Source: Flavobacteriales bacterium (GTDB lineage: Bacteria > Bacteroidota > Bacteroidia > Flavobacteriales > Schleiferiaceae). Taken from it: 64,000 nt of DNA. The stretch lies in assembly GCA_002707525.1 (NCBI GenBank), contig PAND01000010.1, forward strand, positions 6,638-70,637, written 5' to 3'. The stretch's first letter is position 1. Every line of letters begins with the position of its first letter. Position numbers and translations under genes: made by a program. Shown here piece by piece: positions 1 to 8,641 of the stretch. The notes below the pieces were generated by a model. That model did not search any database. It saw only the letters and a program-made list of their open reading frames with translations, and was not told where the DNA came from.

Positions 1-2099
1 GGTGCTGTAAATACTACACATTGTGTGTAGAAATTAGGTCCCTTTACCCAAACGCTTTGATCCGCCGAACTACAACTATTGCGGACTTCCCAAATGTATT
101 TTGTATTGGGATCTAATCCAGTAATGGTGGTTTGATTCGTATTGAGGCTTAAAACAGTCCAAGAAGATGAATTATCCTTTTTATAACGCAATTCATGATT
201 TAAGGCTCCTGCAGTTGACCATCTCAAATCAACAGTGTTGCTTGTTACAGATTCAACGCGTAAGTATTTTGGTCTTGGGCATGAAGGTGCAGATTCAACT
301 GAAATATCATCAACACTAAAGGGCTGCTCAAATCCGATAGTTTTGAGCTTGTAGCTGAATATTACACGAATTGTATCTGAAATTCCATAATTTAAGGGAA
401 CAACCATTTCTTTCCATGCTGCACTTTGGGAACCTTGAAACGCACCTGAAGTATCAAAAACGGCTGTTATCCCTCCTCCTAAGGTTTGAACTTTTGTAGT
501 TAATGTTCCAAATGCTGTAACTTTTGAAAAAGCATGTATCCAAAATTTTAATTCTGGATTCGTCAGTGAGTCAAGTGCTATCCATGGCGTGGTGAATGAC
601 CAATCAGCCGGTGCAGAATTTCCTGTTGCGTTAGCCGCTAAATAATTGCCGGGACCACTAGGGGAATGATCTGTATTTGGCCCTGCATCTTGATTATATG
701 GCGTTCTAGACACTCGCCAATAAAAACTAAGGTTACCTGAATCAAGAAAACAATCGCCAAAATCACCTTGGTCGAACCAACTAAAAGGTACGACCCAATC
801 GCTGCTTTCAAAGTCTTCATTCCAAGGAGCCAAGAAGGCACCACAATCTGTCTCAATGGTTATAAATTCTGACCATTCAGAAACATTTCCGGAACTACAT
901 ATGCCTCTAACTCTAAAAGTATATGAGCTGTTTGGTGCCAAGGAGGTAAGGCTGAATTGATTCGCCGAAACTATGGTTGTTGGACTCCCAATAGGAGCTG
1001 TTGTTGATTGTCCCCATTGTACTTCATAGGAAGGTACATTTGTGGGCTCCCATGTAATTTGTGCATTACTTACACCAATTGAAGTGAGTTCAACTTTAAT
1101 AGGTTTATCACAGGTCATCGTGTCTTCGTAAACACTAAAGTCATCAATACTTATGCGAGAATCAATACCTGAATACAAGCTGCCAAACTCCCTAACAGCA
1201 GTAAACTTAAATGATACAGTATCCCCGGCGTAACTAAAAATGTCATAATAAACTTGATGCCAAGGGCTGGCAGGATTTACAAAAGCACCTGTATTTGGAT
1301 AAAGTGTATCAATGGCTGTCCATGGACCAGCAGTATCTGTTGAAATGGAAAATTCTAAGCGACGGATATCCTCTCCAAGTAGGTGATACCAAAAAGCAAC
1401 TTGAGGGGTTTGATCGTCATCTAAAGATATGTTAGGGGTAATTAGCTCAGTGGTTGAGTCTAAAGTAGAAACAAAAGGAGAGGACCAACTCCCAATGAAA
1501 CCTTGCCCACCATTTGTATGATCCCCAGAAGGTCCTCCATAATTTTGTATTGAACCAGGAAAAGGAGCTTTTACCCATTGATAACTAACCCCAGACCTGG
1601 TCCAACAGGAGTTGATAGACCCTATATCAAATTGAGATGTCGGGGCAACCCATCCACCATTGGGACCGGAAAATGACTCTACATATGGACTAGTAAATAA
1701 ACAAGGTGCGGTTCCTGTTGAAGAACACTGAGTTGTGAACTGGGGAGTCACAGTTGACATTTGATTCCCAGCAGGGGAGGTGTATAGCACTGCACCGGTA
1801 GATAAATCTTCTATTTTAAAGGAGCATTCGCCTTGAAAGGGGCCACCTCCCTGCCAACTGAGTGAAATGGTTTCCCCCAATCCAATACCGATAGTATAAG
1901 AAATTGAGGAGCCGCTATTTAGAGTGAGATTTGAAGGAGCAAAACCAGCAACTTGCACATTCATTGAATTACCATTCCAACCGTCACCATATGAATCCAA
2001 TAACGTCAATTCATATTGACATTGCCCAAACATATTGAGGCTTGCAACTATTGAAGCAAATAAAAAGCTCTTGTTGATTAGTGTGGTAATTGTTTTCAT
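1..2099 (-). CDS. Secreted multidomain protein with MAM-like and fibronectin III modules (3' end outside window)
   Basis: The frame opens with ATG at 2099 and stays open for 699 codons to base 1, so the C-terminus lies outside the window. Residues 1-26 form a signal peptide ending at FGQ. A segment with the DSYGDGWNG motif follows, a module common in secreted Bacteroidota proteins. Two large beta-rich modules then each end in a MAM-type signature (SIDDFSV near residue 320, SVDDISV near 600). Each is followed by a fibronectin type III-like segment with NSSYTFRVRG and NTKYIWEVRN cores. This layout fits a large cell-surface or secreted protein, probably a T9SS cargo, but the sorting domain would be in the missing part. 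Substrate and function cannot be told; adhesion or glycan binding is only a guess. Confidence 0.8.
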   Translation of the reverse strand, partial: MKTITTLINKSFLFASIVASLNMFGQCQYELTLLDSYGDGWNGNSMNVQVAGFAPSNLTLNSGSSISYTIGIGLGETISLSWQGGGPFQGECSFKIEDLSTGAVLYTSPAGNQMSTVTPQFTTQCSSTGTAPCLFTSPYVESFSGPNGGWVAPTSQFDIGSINSCWTRSGVSYQWVKAPFPGSIQNYGGPSGDHTNGGQGFIGSWSSPFVSTLDSTTELITPNISLDDDQTPQVAFWYHLLGEDIRRLEFSISTDTAGPWTAIDTLYPNTGAFVNPASPWHQVYYDIFSYAGDTVSFKFTAVREFGSLYSGIDSRISIDDFSVYEDTMTCDKPIKVELTSIGVSNAQITWEPTNVPSYEVQWGQSTTAPIGSPTTIVSANQFSLTSLAPNSSYTFRVRGICSSGNVSEWSEFITIETDCGAFLAPWNEDFESSDWVVPFSWFDQGDFGDCFLDSGNLSFYWRVSRTPYNQDAGPNTDHSPSGPGNYLAANATGNSAPADWSFTTPWIALDSLTNPELKFWIHAFSKVTAFGTLTTKVQTLGGGITAVFDTSGAFQGSQSAAWKEMVVPLNYGISDTIRVIFSYKLKTIGFEQPFSVDDISVESAPSCPRPKYLRVESVTSNTVDLRWSTAGALNHELRYKKDNSSSWTVLSLNTNQTTITGLDPNTKYIWEVRNSCSSADQSVWVKGPNFYTQCVVFTA

Positions 2100-2238
2100 A
2101 AAAGTTGTTTAACGTATCAGGCAAAAGATTAAACAAATAAAGTAAAAAAAACAAAATAAATCATTAACATATGATAATTCATAGGTGCATTCACAATTGT
2201 GCAAGAACAACTCAAGCATTGAAATGCATCTACCGTTC

Positions 2239-2826
2239 TTACTCCAATTTAGCCTTGAGGCGGCTTAAGCTTTGAGGTGAGATACCCAAGAAGGATGCGA
2301 TATGATTATTTTGGGCGTATTCTACAACTTTAGGATAATCTAGAATAAATTTCAAATAACGTTCTTCAGCACTTAATTCAAGCTGTGATTGAATTCTTGC
2401 ACTTAGACTTACAAGGTGTTTTTCAAGATTCCCTTTCTGAAAGGTCTCTATGGTGGGGAATCTTTTGTAAATCCATTCAAGATCAGACCAATTCATTTCG
2501 ATTACATGAGCATTCGCAATACACTCTATGTTCAGTGAAGCAGCTTTTTTAGAGAAATAGGCACGATAATCACTGATCCACCAATTCGCAGTTGCGAATT
2601 GGATGGTATGTTCTTTCCCAGATTGGTCAGTTAGGTAGGATCTTAAACAACCGTCCATGATGAAATAGGCTTTTTTAACTAGCTCTCCAGAATTTAAAAT
2701 AACATCTCCTTTTTTTAATTGCTTTGAAACTGAAATAGATAACAGGGAATCTTCCAATCCGATTGGAATTTCTATTGATTTAGAAATCCATTGCATTAAG
2801 TTCTCAATGATGCTAGACTCAGTCAT
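2239..2826 (-). CDS. Crp/Fnr family transcriptional regulator
   Basis: This 195-residue protein has an N-terminal cyclic-nucleotide-binding-like beta-roll, about residues 20-130 (LKKGDVILNSGE, then AYFIMDGCLRSYL). A short C-terminal helix-turn-helix follows (IASFLGISPQSLSRLK, about 175-192). Bacteroidota carry many such proteins, and their effector is usually unknown; the usual cAMP-contact arginine is not evident, so cAMP binding should not be assumed. It begins with ATG at 2826. It lies alone between a secreted protein and a divergent symporter, which could be its target, but no operator is obvious in the 204-base gap. Confidence 0.85.
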   Translation of the reverse strand: MTESSIIENLMQWISKSIEIPIGLEDSLLSISVSKQLKKGDVILNSGELVKKAYFIMDGCLRSYLTDQSGKEHTIQFATANWWISDYRAYFSKKAASLNIECIANAHVIEMNWSDLEWIYKRFPTIETFQKGNLEKHLVSLSARIQSQLELSAEERYLKFILDYPKVVEYAQNNHIASFLGISPQSLSRLKAKLE

Positions 2827-3030
2827 TAGGGAATTTTAAACATTACATGAATGAAGATAATTTTCCTGAAGAGAATTTCTACCTTGAATTAGCATGTGTA
2901 ATAGTCAAATGAGTAAAAGAATGAAGAACGATTTTGGCGTTAACAAATGTTAAGTGACAAATCAAAATAGAATAAGATTGTATCATTCCTATTAATTCTT
3001 GATATATTGGAAAGTCTATCAATCACCACC

Positions 3031-4401
3031 ATGGAACAACAACCAATATTAGTTATTTCAGTACTCATTTCTTTTACAGTTCTTGGCGTGATTCTTGGGA
3101 GAATGACCTCAACCAAATCTGTTGATGATTTTGCGTTAGGAGGAAGGAATTTAGGTTTTTTTTCATCCCTCATGACGTTGAGTGGGACATTTGTTAGCGC
3201 GGTTACATTAATGGTGTATACTTCGTTTGTATACATATACGGCATAAGCGCTGCTTGGATATTTGTTGGCTACACCTTGGGCTTCTTATTCTTTATACCT
3301 TTTGCCTTGAAATTGTACCGCCTGTCCTTAGAGCATAATTTCTTTACGTTGACAGATTATTTTGTATTCAGGTATGGAAGAAGGACTGCTAGATGGGTGA
3401 TTGGCGTCATTTTTATTTGGTATGTAGGTTTACTATCAACGCAACTTTTAGTGGGCTCTAATTTACTGAATGAAATGGGTGGCATTCCGGTGAGTTGGGC
3501 AAAGCTAGGTATGTTGGTTACTGTATTAGTTTATTTGCTCGTAGGTGGATTTGGATCTGTAGTAAAGACAGATATTTTTCAATTCTTGGTCATTTTCTTG
3601 GTGCTGATTTTAGTTACAATGACCTTAAATAGAGGAGGGGATGTTCCACCAGAAATGTATAATCCATTCAACGCTGGTCCTGTCAATATTATCGCCTTTT
3701 TATTGCTAGGTATTTTAACACCATTTGCTACTCAAGATTATTGGCAAAAGGTATTTAGCATGAAAAATGAAAGAGTGGTTAAACAGAGTTTTAGCGTTGG
3801 TGCCGGTATAAATATTCTTTTAACTGTGGCACTTACCTATGTTGGCTTGATAGCGCGCAGTTCTTTCCCAATAAATGGTTCTGTGGCCAATGAGCATGCG
3901 GAAATGATGGTGCTTCGTACATTCACAGAATTAGTCCCGCCTGAATTTCAGATAGTTGTTATGATTGCATTTTTTGCAGCTATACTTTCTACCTCTGATA
4001 CGTATTTGTTTTTATTGAGTTTGAATGTCACTAATGATTTATTCCCTAGAAAAGAAGAAAGCGCTGCGAATGGAATAGGTCGAATTAGATACGCCTTAGT
4101 CGCTGTTGGATTAATGGCATTATTAATTGCCTTGTTCTTTCAGAGAATAGAGGATATCGTGGTAACATTTAAAGCACTTGGTATTGGTATAGCTCCAGTA
4201 ATCTTTTACGACTGGGCAGGAAAGCATGATAAGAAAAGTGTTGTATTATCCTTGCTCATTATGGCCCTTGTAAGTTTGAGTGTTAGTGTTTACATGATGG
4301 GGACTGCCGGCGAGATCAATCCAGCAATAGCCTTTGTAAGCATAGGGACTTCAGCTCTTACGTATGGTATCTCTTATTCATTAAGAAGACAAAAGAAATA
4401 G
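3031..4401 (+). CDS. Sodium:solute symporter family protein
   Basis: This 456-residue polytopic membrane protein has about 12-13 hydrophobic segments and belongs to the SSS/SSF family, which couples sodium entry to uptake of a sugar, amino acid, nucleoside or carboxylate. The family pattern is clear: the first helix is followed by SVDDFALGGRNLG, then a GTFVSA segment, and a core helix with STSDTYLFLLSLN near residue 325. I start it at ATG 3031 rather than the in-frame TTG at 3007, because the ATG leads directly into the first membrane helix. A weak promoter-like pair, TTG-N22-TATATTGG, precedes it. The substrate cannot be deduced, and the gene appears monocistronic. Confidence 0.88.
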   Translation: MEQQPILVISVLISFTVLGVILGRMTSTKSVDDFALGGRNLGFFSSLMTLSGTFVSAVTLMVYTSFVYIYGISAAWIFVGYTLGFLFFIPFALKLYRLSLEHNFFTLTDYFVFRYGRRTARWVIGVIFIWYVGLLSTQLLVGSNLLNEMGGIPVSWAKLGMLVTVLVYLLVGGFGSVVKTDIFQFLVIFLVLILVTMTLNRGGDVPPEMYNPFNAGPVNIIAFLLLGILTPFATQDYWQKVFSMKNERVVKQSFSVGAGINILLTVALTYVGLIARSSFPINGSVANEHAEMMVLRTFTELVPPEFQIVVMIAFFAAILSTSDTYLFLLSLNVTNDLFPRKEESAANGIGRIRYALVAVGLMALLIALFFQRIEDIVVTFKALGIGIAPVIFYDWAGKHDKKSVVLSLLIMALVSLSVSVYMMGTAGEINPAIAFVSIGTSALTYGISYSLRRQKK

Positions 4402-4490
4402 GAGTACCTACTTACGAGTCTATTTAACAGATTCTATGCATAAAGAAACACATCTATTGGCGTTTACATGTGCACCATCACGTTCATCTT

Positions 4491-6392
4491 CTAAAACTTG
4501 ACAACCTTTTCAACTTTGGTAAAACCAGAGTCACCAGTCAAACGAACTATATATGCTCCTTGGGCTAATCCGTTCATGTCAATGAGAAGTTCAGCAGGTC
4601 CAACAGGCAGTTTTCTACCTGTTAAATGTTGAACAAATTGGCCTTTTGAGTTATAGAGTTCGGCTCGAATAGTCTGTTCGGTTTCTAAATTAAATTGAAC
4701 AGTTAGGAGTCTGCCGTCTACAATCGGGTTAGGGTACAATAATCCGCCATTAGGGTGAAGTGTAACAAGAGTGTCTTGACTAAATACCTGTGCTATATAT
4801 GTTCTGTTTTGTTGGGGACCATCGCCATAAAAACCGGACATCCATACTTCAGAAGGTTTAAGCCTACCTTCTGAGTCATACATATTTTGAATTGCGAAAT
4901 AATCACCCCAACGTTCATAGCTATCACTATGCCTGTCTACGTAAGTCGTTCCGGACTTGAGGTCAATAGGTTCGGAAAATGTTGTGTCATTGCCTAGCTG
5001 TACAGCTCCTACACCTGGATGACCAGCGGTAGAAGTATAATTGAATCCAATTAAGCATTGAATTTGACTGGTATGAATGCCTGTCCAAGCGATATTTGGA
5101 TAGCCATAATCTCGCTCTGGGTGATGAACAATCCTGCCTCTTATTTTGGCGTTATGGCTGGACGCATTAGAAATAAAACCGTGGTATATTCCTGCATTAT
5201 CATTGTTTCCATGCGCTGTAGTGCTAACGAATTGAATCCAATCGTCTTTTTGAATGGCTCCAAGAACGCGACCATCATTCGTTTGTAACCCTTTTGATGC
5301 ATCAGAGGTATCTGTATCTTCTTGCTTGCCATTTGGAGGAACTCCATAAGGAATATTTGAAACTAGGGCTGTCGTATTGATTGTGGTATCATTAGGGTTT
5401 TCTTGCAACTCAATGAGAAAGATTGTATCATTTTTAAGATCAAAATTTCTATTGGACAAAAAATACAATTTGTCGGCAATATTATTATAACCTCGAACTG
5501 CATGAAGATTCCTCGTAAATTTTCCCTGATGGCTAATTTGAGTATAGACTGTAGCGTTTATATCTCCTCCAGAATACCCGCTATATTTATCTAAGTGCCA
5601 AATCACAGAACCGTCAAATCCCACTTGCCAACTCACACCCGGAATTATTAAGTTGGCAGTAATTACAAGTCCATTTTTGCTCAAGGAGATTGCTGGAAAA
5701 TCGGTCCATCTGTTGTTATTTAATGGGTTTCCAGTCAACCGATACACATGCCAAGGATCAGCAGGATTATTAGTTGAACTAAAACAAACTATTATTCTGC
5801 TATTTGCGGCATCATTATCCTTTAAAAAGACTAAAATAAATCTGTCTTGAATTGGGTCGTAAGTGAGTTTTGGGTCGTAATAATTTTCAAAGGAGTTCCC
5901 TCCAGCCATTTGACGCAAACTGGTTATTCCAATGGGCCCGGGCATGATTAGTTCACCAGAATGTATATCCATAGCCCAAAATGTTGAATTCACAGCTGCA
6001 CATAGAATCCCATCTTTACTTATAGCCATGGCGTTATCATTTGGAATACCCCCTGTATAATCATAAGGGCTACCTGAAGGTGTTAATCTAAAGAGTGATG
6101 TTCCAAAACCTTTTAGTGGTTGTGGGGTGCTAAGAGTTTTAGAAGAATTTGTAGTTGTAGGGAAATTTATGAAGTTCTGTTTTTTCTTTTGCTTGGCAAG
6201 AAAATCTTGATAGCTGTTACCGCCAGGTTTCGGTGCACCTGTAGGGTAGATGAATGCTGAAGCTTTATTGGTGTCTTGAGCCAAATCAATTGTGCCAACA
6301 AAATCTGCTCTAATTCTTTGAGAATTAAAAGAAGTGTTTTGTGCACAGAGGTGGCTACCAATAAAAACCAGAACAACAAATATTCTTCTCAT
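4491..6392 (-). CDS. T9SS-sorted secreted protein, probable beta-propeller
   Basis: This 633-residue protein has a signal peptide at residues 1-18 (ends LCAQ) and a long beta-rich middle whose repeated strands (DPIQDRFILVF, ISLSKNGLVIT) suggest a propeller-like fold. About 80 C-terminal residues form a type A T9SS sorting domain starting at LYPNPIVDGR and ending KVEKVVKF. Such proteins cross the outer membrane through T9SS and are released or attached to the surface. No catalytic motif is recognised. The ATG at 6392 shares its A with the TGA stop of the upstream carboxylase gene (TGATG), which suggests translational coupling; an in-frame TTG three bases earlier is less likely. It is the last gene of the parA-led run. 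Confidence 0.85.
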   Translation of the reverse strand: MRRIFVVLVFIGSHLCAQNTSFNSQRIRADFVGTIDLAQDTNKASAFIYPTGAPKPGGNSYQDFLAKQKKKQNFINFPTTTNSSKTLSTPQPLKGFGTSLFRLTPSGSPYDYTGGIPNDNAMAISKDGILCAAVNSTFWAMDIHSGELIMPGPIGITSLRQMAGGNSFENYYDPKLTYDPIQDRFILVFLKDNDAANSRIIVCFSSTNNPADPWHVYRLTGNPLNNNRWTDFPAISLSKNGLVITANLIIPGVSWQVGFDGSVIWHLDKYSGYSGGDINATVYTQISHQGKFTRNLHAVRGYNNIADKLYFLSNRNFDLKNDTIFLIELQENPNDTTINTTALVSNIPYGVPPNGKQEDTDTSDASKGLQTNDGRVLGAIQKDDWIQFVSTTAHGNNDNAGIYHGFISNASSHNAKIRGRIVHHPERDYGYPNIAWTGIHTSQIQCLIGFNYTSTAGHPGVGAVQLGNDTTFSEPIDLKSGTTYVDRHSDSYERWGDYFAIQNMYDSEGRLKPSEVWMSGFYGDGPQQNRTYIAQVFSQDTLVTLHPNGGLLYPNPIVDGRLLTVQFNLETEQTIRAELYNSKGQFVQHLTGRKLPVGPAELLIDMNGLAQGAYIVRLTGDSGFTKVEKVVKF

Positions 6393-8017
6393 CAAACTTG
6401 AATTATACCGGGATTATAAACTCTTTGTTCAGGATTGTTATTGGCCATTTCCAACCCATAACTCAACCAAGCACGGGTTTCAGCAGGGTCAATAATCGCA
6501 TCAACCCACATTCTAGCCGCGGCGTAATACGGGCTTGTTTGTTTTTCATAGCGTTCTTCAATGGTTTTTTTGAGTGCATCCATATCTTCACTATTCAATT
6601 CTTTACCACTTTTTTTGATTCGTGCTGTCTCTATTTGTAGTAAGACTTTGGCCGCTTGTGCGCCGCCCATTACGGCTAATTTAGCATTAGGCCATGCCAC
6701 AATCAATCGCGGGTCATAAGCGGTACCGTTCATAGCATAATTACCCGCTCCATAGCTATTACCTACTATCACAGTAAATTTAGGAACAACACTGTTAGCA
6801 ACGGTATTGACCAATTTTGCACCATCCTTTATGATCCCGCCGTGCTCACTTTTACTTCCAACCATAAAGCCGGTAACGTCCTGAAGAAATACTAGGGGAA
6901 TCTTCTTTTGGTTACAATTTGCTACAAACCGGGCTGCTTTATCAGCGCTATCGCTGTAAATAACACCGCCAAATTGCATCTCCCCATTCGCATTCTTGGT
7001 AACCTTTCTATTATTAGCTACTATACCAACTGCCCAACCGTCTATCCTTGCGTATCCGCAAATTATGGTTTTACCGTAAGTAGCTTTGTATTCTTTCCAA
7101 CTTTCAGCATCCACAAGACATTCGATTATTAGCTTTGAATCAAAGGGTTTGCCGTCGTGGGGAATATGCCCATAGACCTCTTTAGTAGGCCTCTGCGGGT
7201 CTTTAGGATGTATCTTACTGTAGCCGGCCTTTGTACGGGCTCCCATTTTGTCAACGAGTTCTTGGATAGTTTCTAGAGCTTCCGCGTCATCCTCACATTT
7301 ATAATCTGTAACGCCACTCAAATCGCAATGTGTATCTGCTCCACCTAATGTTTCATTATCAATATCCTCACCAATGGCTGCCTTAACTAAGTAGCTTCCT
7401 GCTAGAAATATGCTGCCGCTGCCTTTGACTATAAGGCTTTCATCGCTCATAATTGGGAGATAAGCGCCTCCTGCCACGCAACTTCCCATAATGGCTGAAA
7501 TCTGAGGGATATTCATACCGCTCATAACAGCATTATTTCTAAAAATTCTACCAAAGTGGTCTCGATCGGGAAAAATTTCATCTTGTAATGGTAAGAAAAC
7601 CCCTGCACTATCCACTAAATAGATAATTGGTGTGTGATTTTCTAGAGCTATCTGTTGCGCTCTCAAGTTTTTCTTTCCAGTGATGGGAAACCATGCTCCC
7701 GCTTTTACGGAAGCGTCATTTGCAACTATAATACACTGACGACCACGTATATAAGCAAGAACAATGACCACTCCGCCAGCAGGACATCCGCCGTATTCCT
7801 CGTACATGTCTTCTCCTGCAAATGATCCTATCTCTAGACAGGGTTTCTTCTTATCAACTAAGAAGTTTATTCGTTCCCTTGCAGTCATTTTCCCAGAATC
7901 GCGCTGCTTCTGGAGTTTCTTTTCGCCTCCGCCTTTTTCAATTTTAGCGTGTCTGCGAGCCATTTCACTTACCAAAAGCTTTAGCTCATCTTCGTTTTTA
8001 TTGAATGCCAGATTCAT
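6392..8017 (-). CDS. Acyl-CoA carboxylase, carboxyltransferase (beta) subunit
   Basis: This 541-residue protein is a biotin-dependent carboxyltransferase, which moves CO2 from carboxybiotin to an acyl-CoA. The crotonase-fold N-half carries VDSAGVFLPLQ and GSCVAGGAYLP, and the C-half has QDVTGFMVG and GNSYGAGNYAM, which form the CoA and biotin pockets. The DEIFPDRDHFGRIF stretch resembles 3-methylcrotonyl-CoA carboxylase beta (leucine breakdown) more than propionyl-CoA carboxylase, but substrate choice is an inference. No alpha (biotin carboxylase/carrier) subunit gene occurs in the window, so the partner must be encoded elsewhere. It sits 13 bases after wbqC and is coupled to the T9SS protein downstream. 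Confidence 0.9.
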   Translation of the reverse strand: MNLAFNKNEDELKLLVSEMARRHAKIEKGGGEKKLQKQRDSGKMTARERINFLVDKKKPCLEIGSFAGEDMYEEYGGCPAGGVVIVLAYIRGRQCIIVANDASVKAGAWFPITGKKNLRAQQIALENHTPIIYLVDSAGVFLPLQDEIFPDRDHFGRIFRNNAVMSGMNIPQISAIMGSCVAGGAYLPIMSDESLIVKGSGSIFLAGSYLVKAAIGEDIDNETLGGADTHCDLSGVTDYKCEDDAEALETIQELVDKMGARTKAGYSKIHPKDPQRPTKEVYGHIPHDGKPFDSKLIIECLVDAESWKEYKATYGKTIICGYARIDGWAVGIVANNRKVTKNANGEMQFGGVIYSDSADKAARFVANCNQKKIPLVFLQDVTGFMVGSKSEHGGIIKDGAKLVNTVANSVVPKFTVIVGNSYGAGNYAMNGTAYDPRLIVAWPNAKLAVMGGAQAAKVLLQIETARIKKSGKELNSEDMDALKKTIEERYEKQTSPYYAAARMWVDAIIDPAETRAWLSYGLEMANNNPEQRVYNPGIIQV

Positions 8018-8030
8018 GGTGGTAATGGGT

Positions 8031-8639
8031 TTATTTCTGTTTAAGGTTTATCTCTTGAAAGTAGTCCCAAGAACTACGCCCTAAGTTAAAGAACACATCT
8101 AAAGCACTCAAGTTACTCATGAATCCATTTTTTTCTTCAAAAACCTGAAGATATGGAGCAGATTCAAATCCTAAATTTTCTTTGGGATGCAGGTGGCGCC
8201 TATCAGTGCAGCTCGCGCTAATTTCATACCTAGAAGTAAGATGAATTTCATTGGGTAATTCTAGCCAATGAAAAAAAAGATGAATAGTAGCCATATTAAG
8301 CATCCAAAGGGAAGAATAGTCTTTTTGCAGAAGAACAGCAACATCTGGAAATAAAACTTCAAAAAAGGGACTGTTCGAATAAGCAGTTTCAATAGACTTT
8401 AGGTGCTTACTAGCCCATGAATCTTGATAAGATATAGGCGTCTTTAAAATACTTTTAATACTGCGGTCCACCGGGACACTGAGTGTTTGTCTACCATTGG
8501 GCCCTGCAACCTCCATTCGGGAACGGTAGCTTTGTTTCTGGAAATTTTCGTGCGATTCTAAATACAATTCCTGGCTTTGTACGGCATACGCAACCCAAAT
8601 GACAGGTGGAAAATATGCAGTAGAGAGCAGCGTTTGCAT
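8031..8639 (-). CDS. WbqC-like family protein
   Basis: The 202-residue protein begins TLLSTAYFPPVIWV and has the WbqC-family pattern: an early tyrosine-rich start, then ENFQKQSYRSRMEVAGPNG and LSVPVDRS. WbqC proteins were first noted in O-antigen clusters, but Bacteroidota carry a copy next to lepB and dapB, and its role there is unsettled. There is no signal peptide or membrane helix, so it is probably cytoplasmic. It starts two bases after lepB stops, which implies co-transcription. Confidence 0.8.
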   Translation of the reverse strand: MQTLLSTAYFPPVIWVAYAVQSQELYLESHENFQKQSYRSRMEVAGPNGRQTLSVPVDRSIKSILKTPISYQDSWASKHLKSIETAYSNSPFFEVLFPDVAVLLQKDYSSLWMLNMATIHLFFHWLELPNEIHLTSRYEISASCTDRRHLHPKENLGFESAPYLQVFEEKNGFMSNLSALDVFFNLGRSSWDYFQEINLKQK

Positions 8640-8641
8640 GA

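Noticed and set aside
2940-3245. A 101-codon minus-strand frame overlapping the start of the symporter
   Set aside because: No recognisable motif, and it is antisense to the first conserved membrane helices of the symporter.
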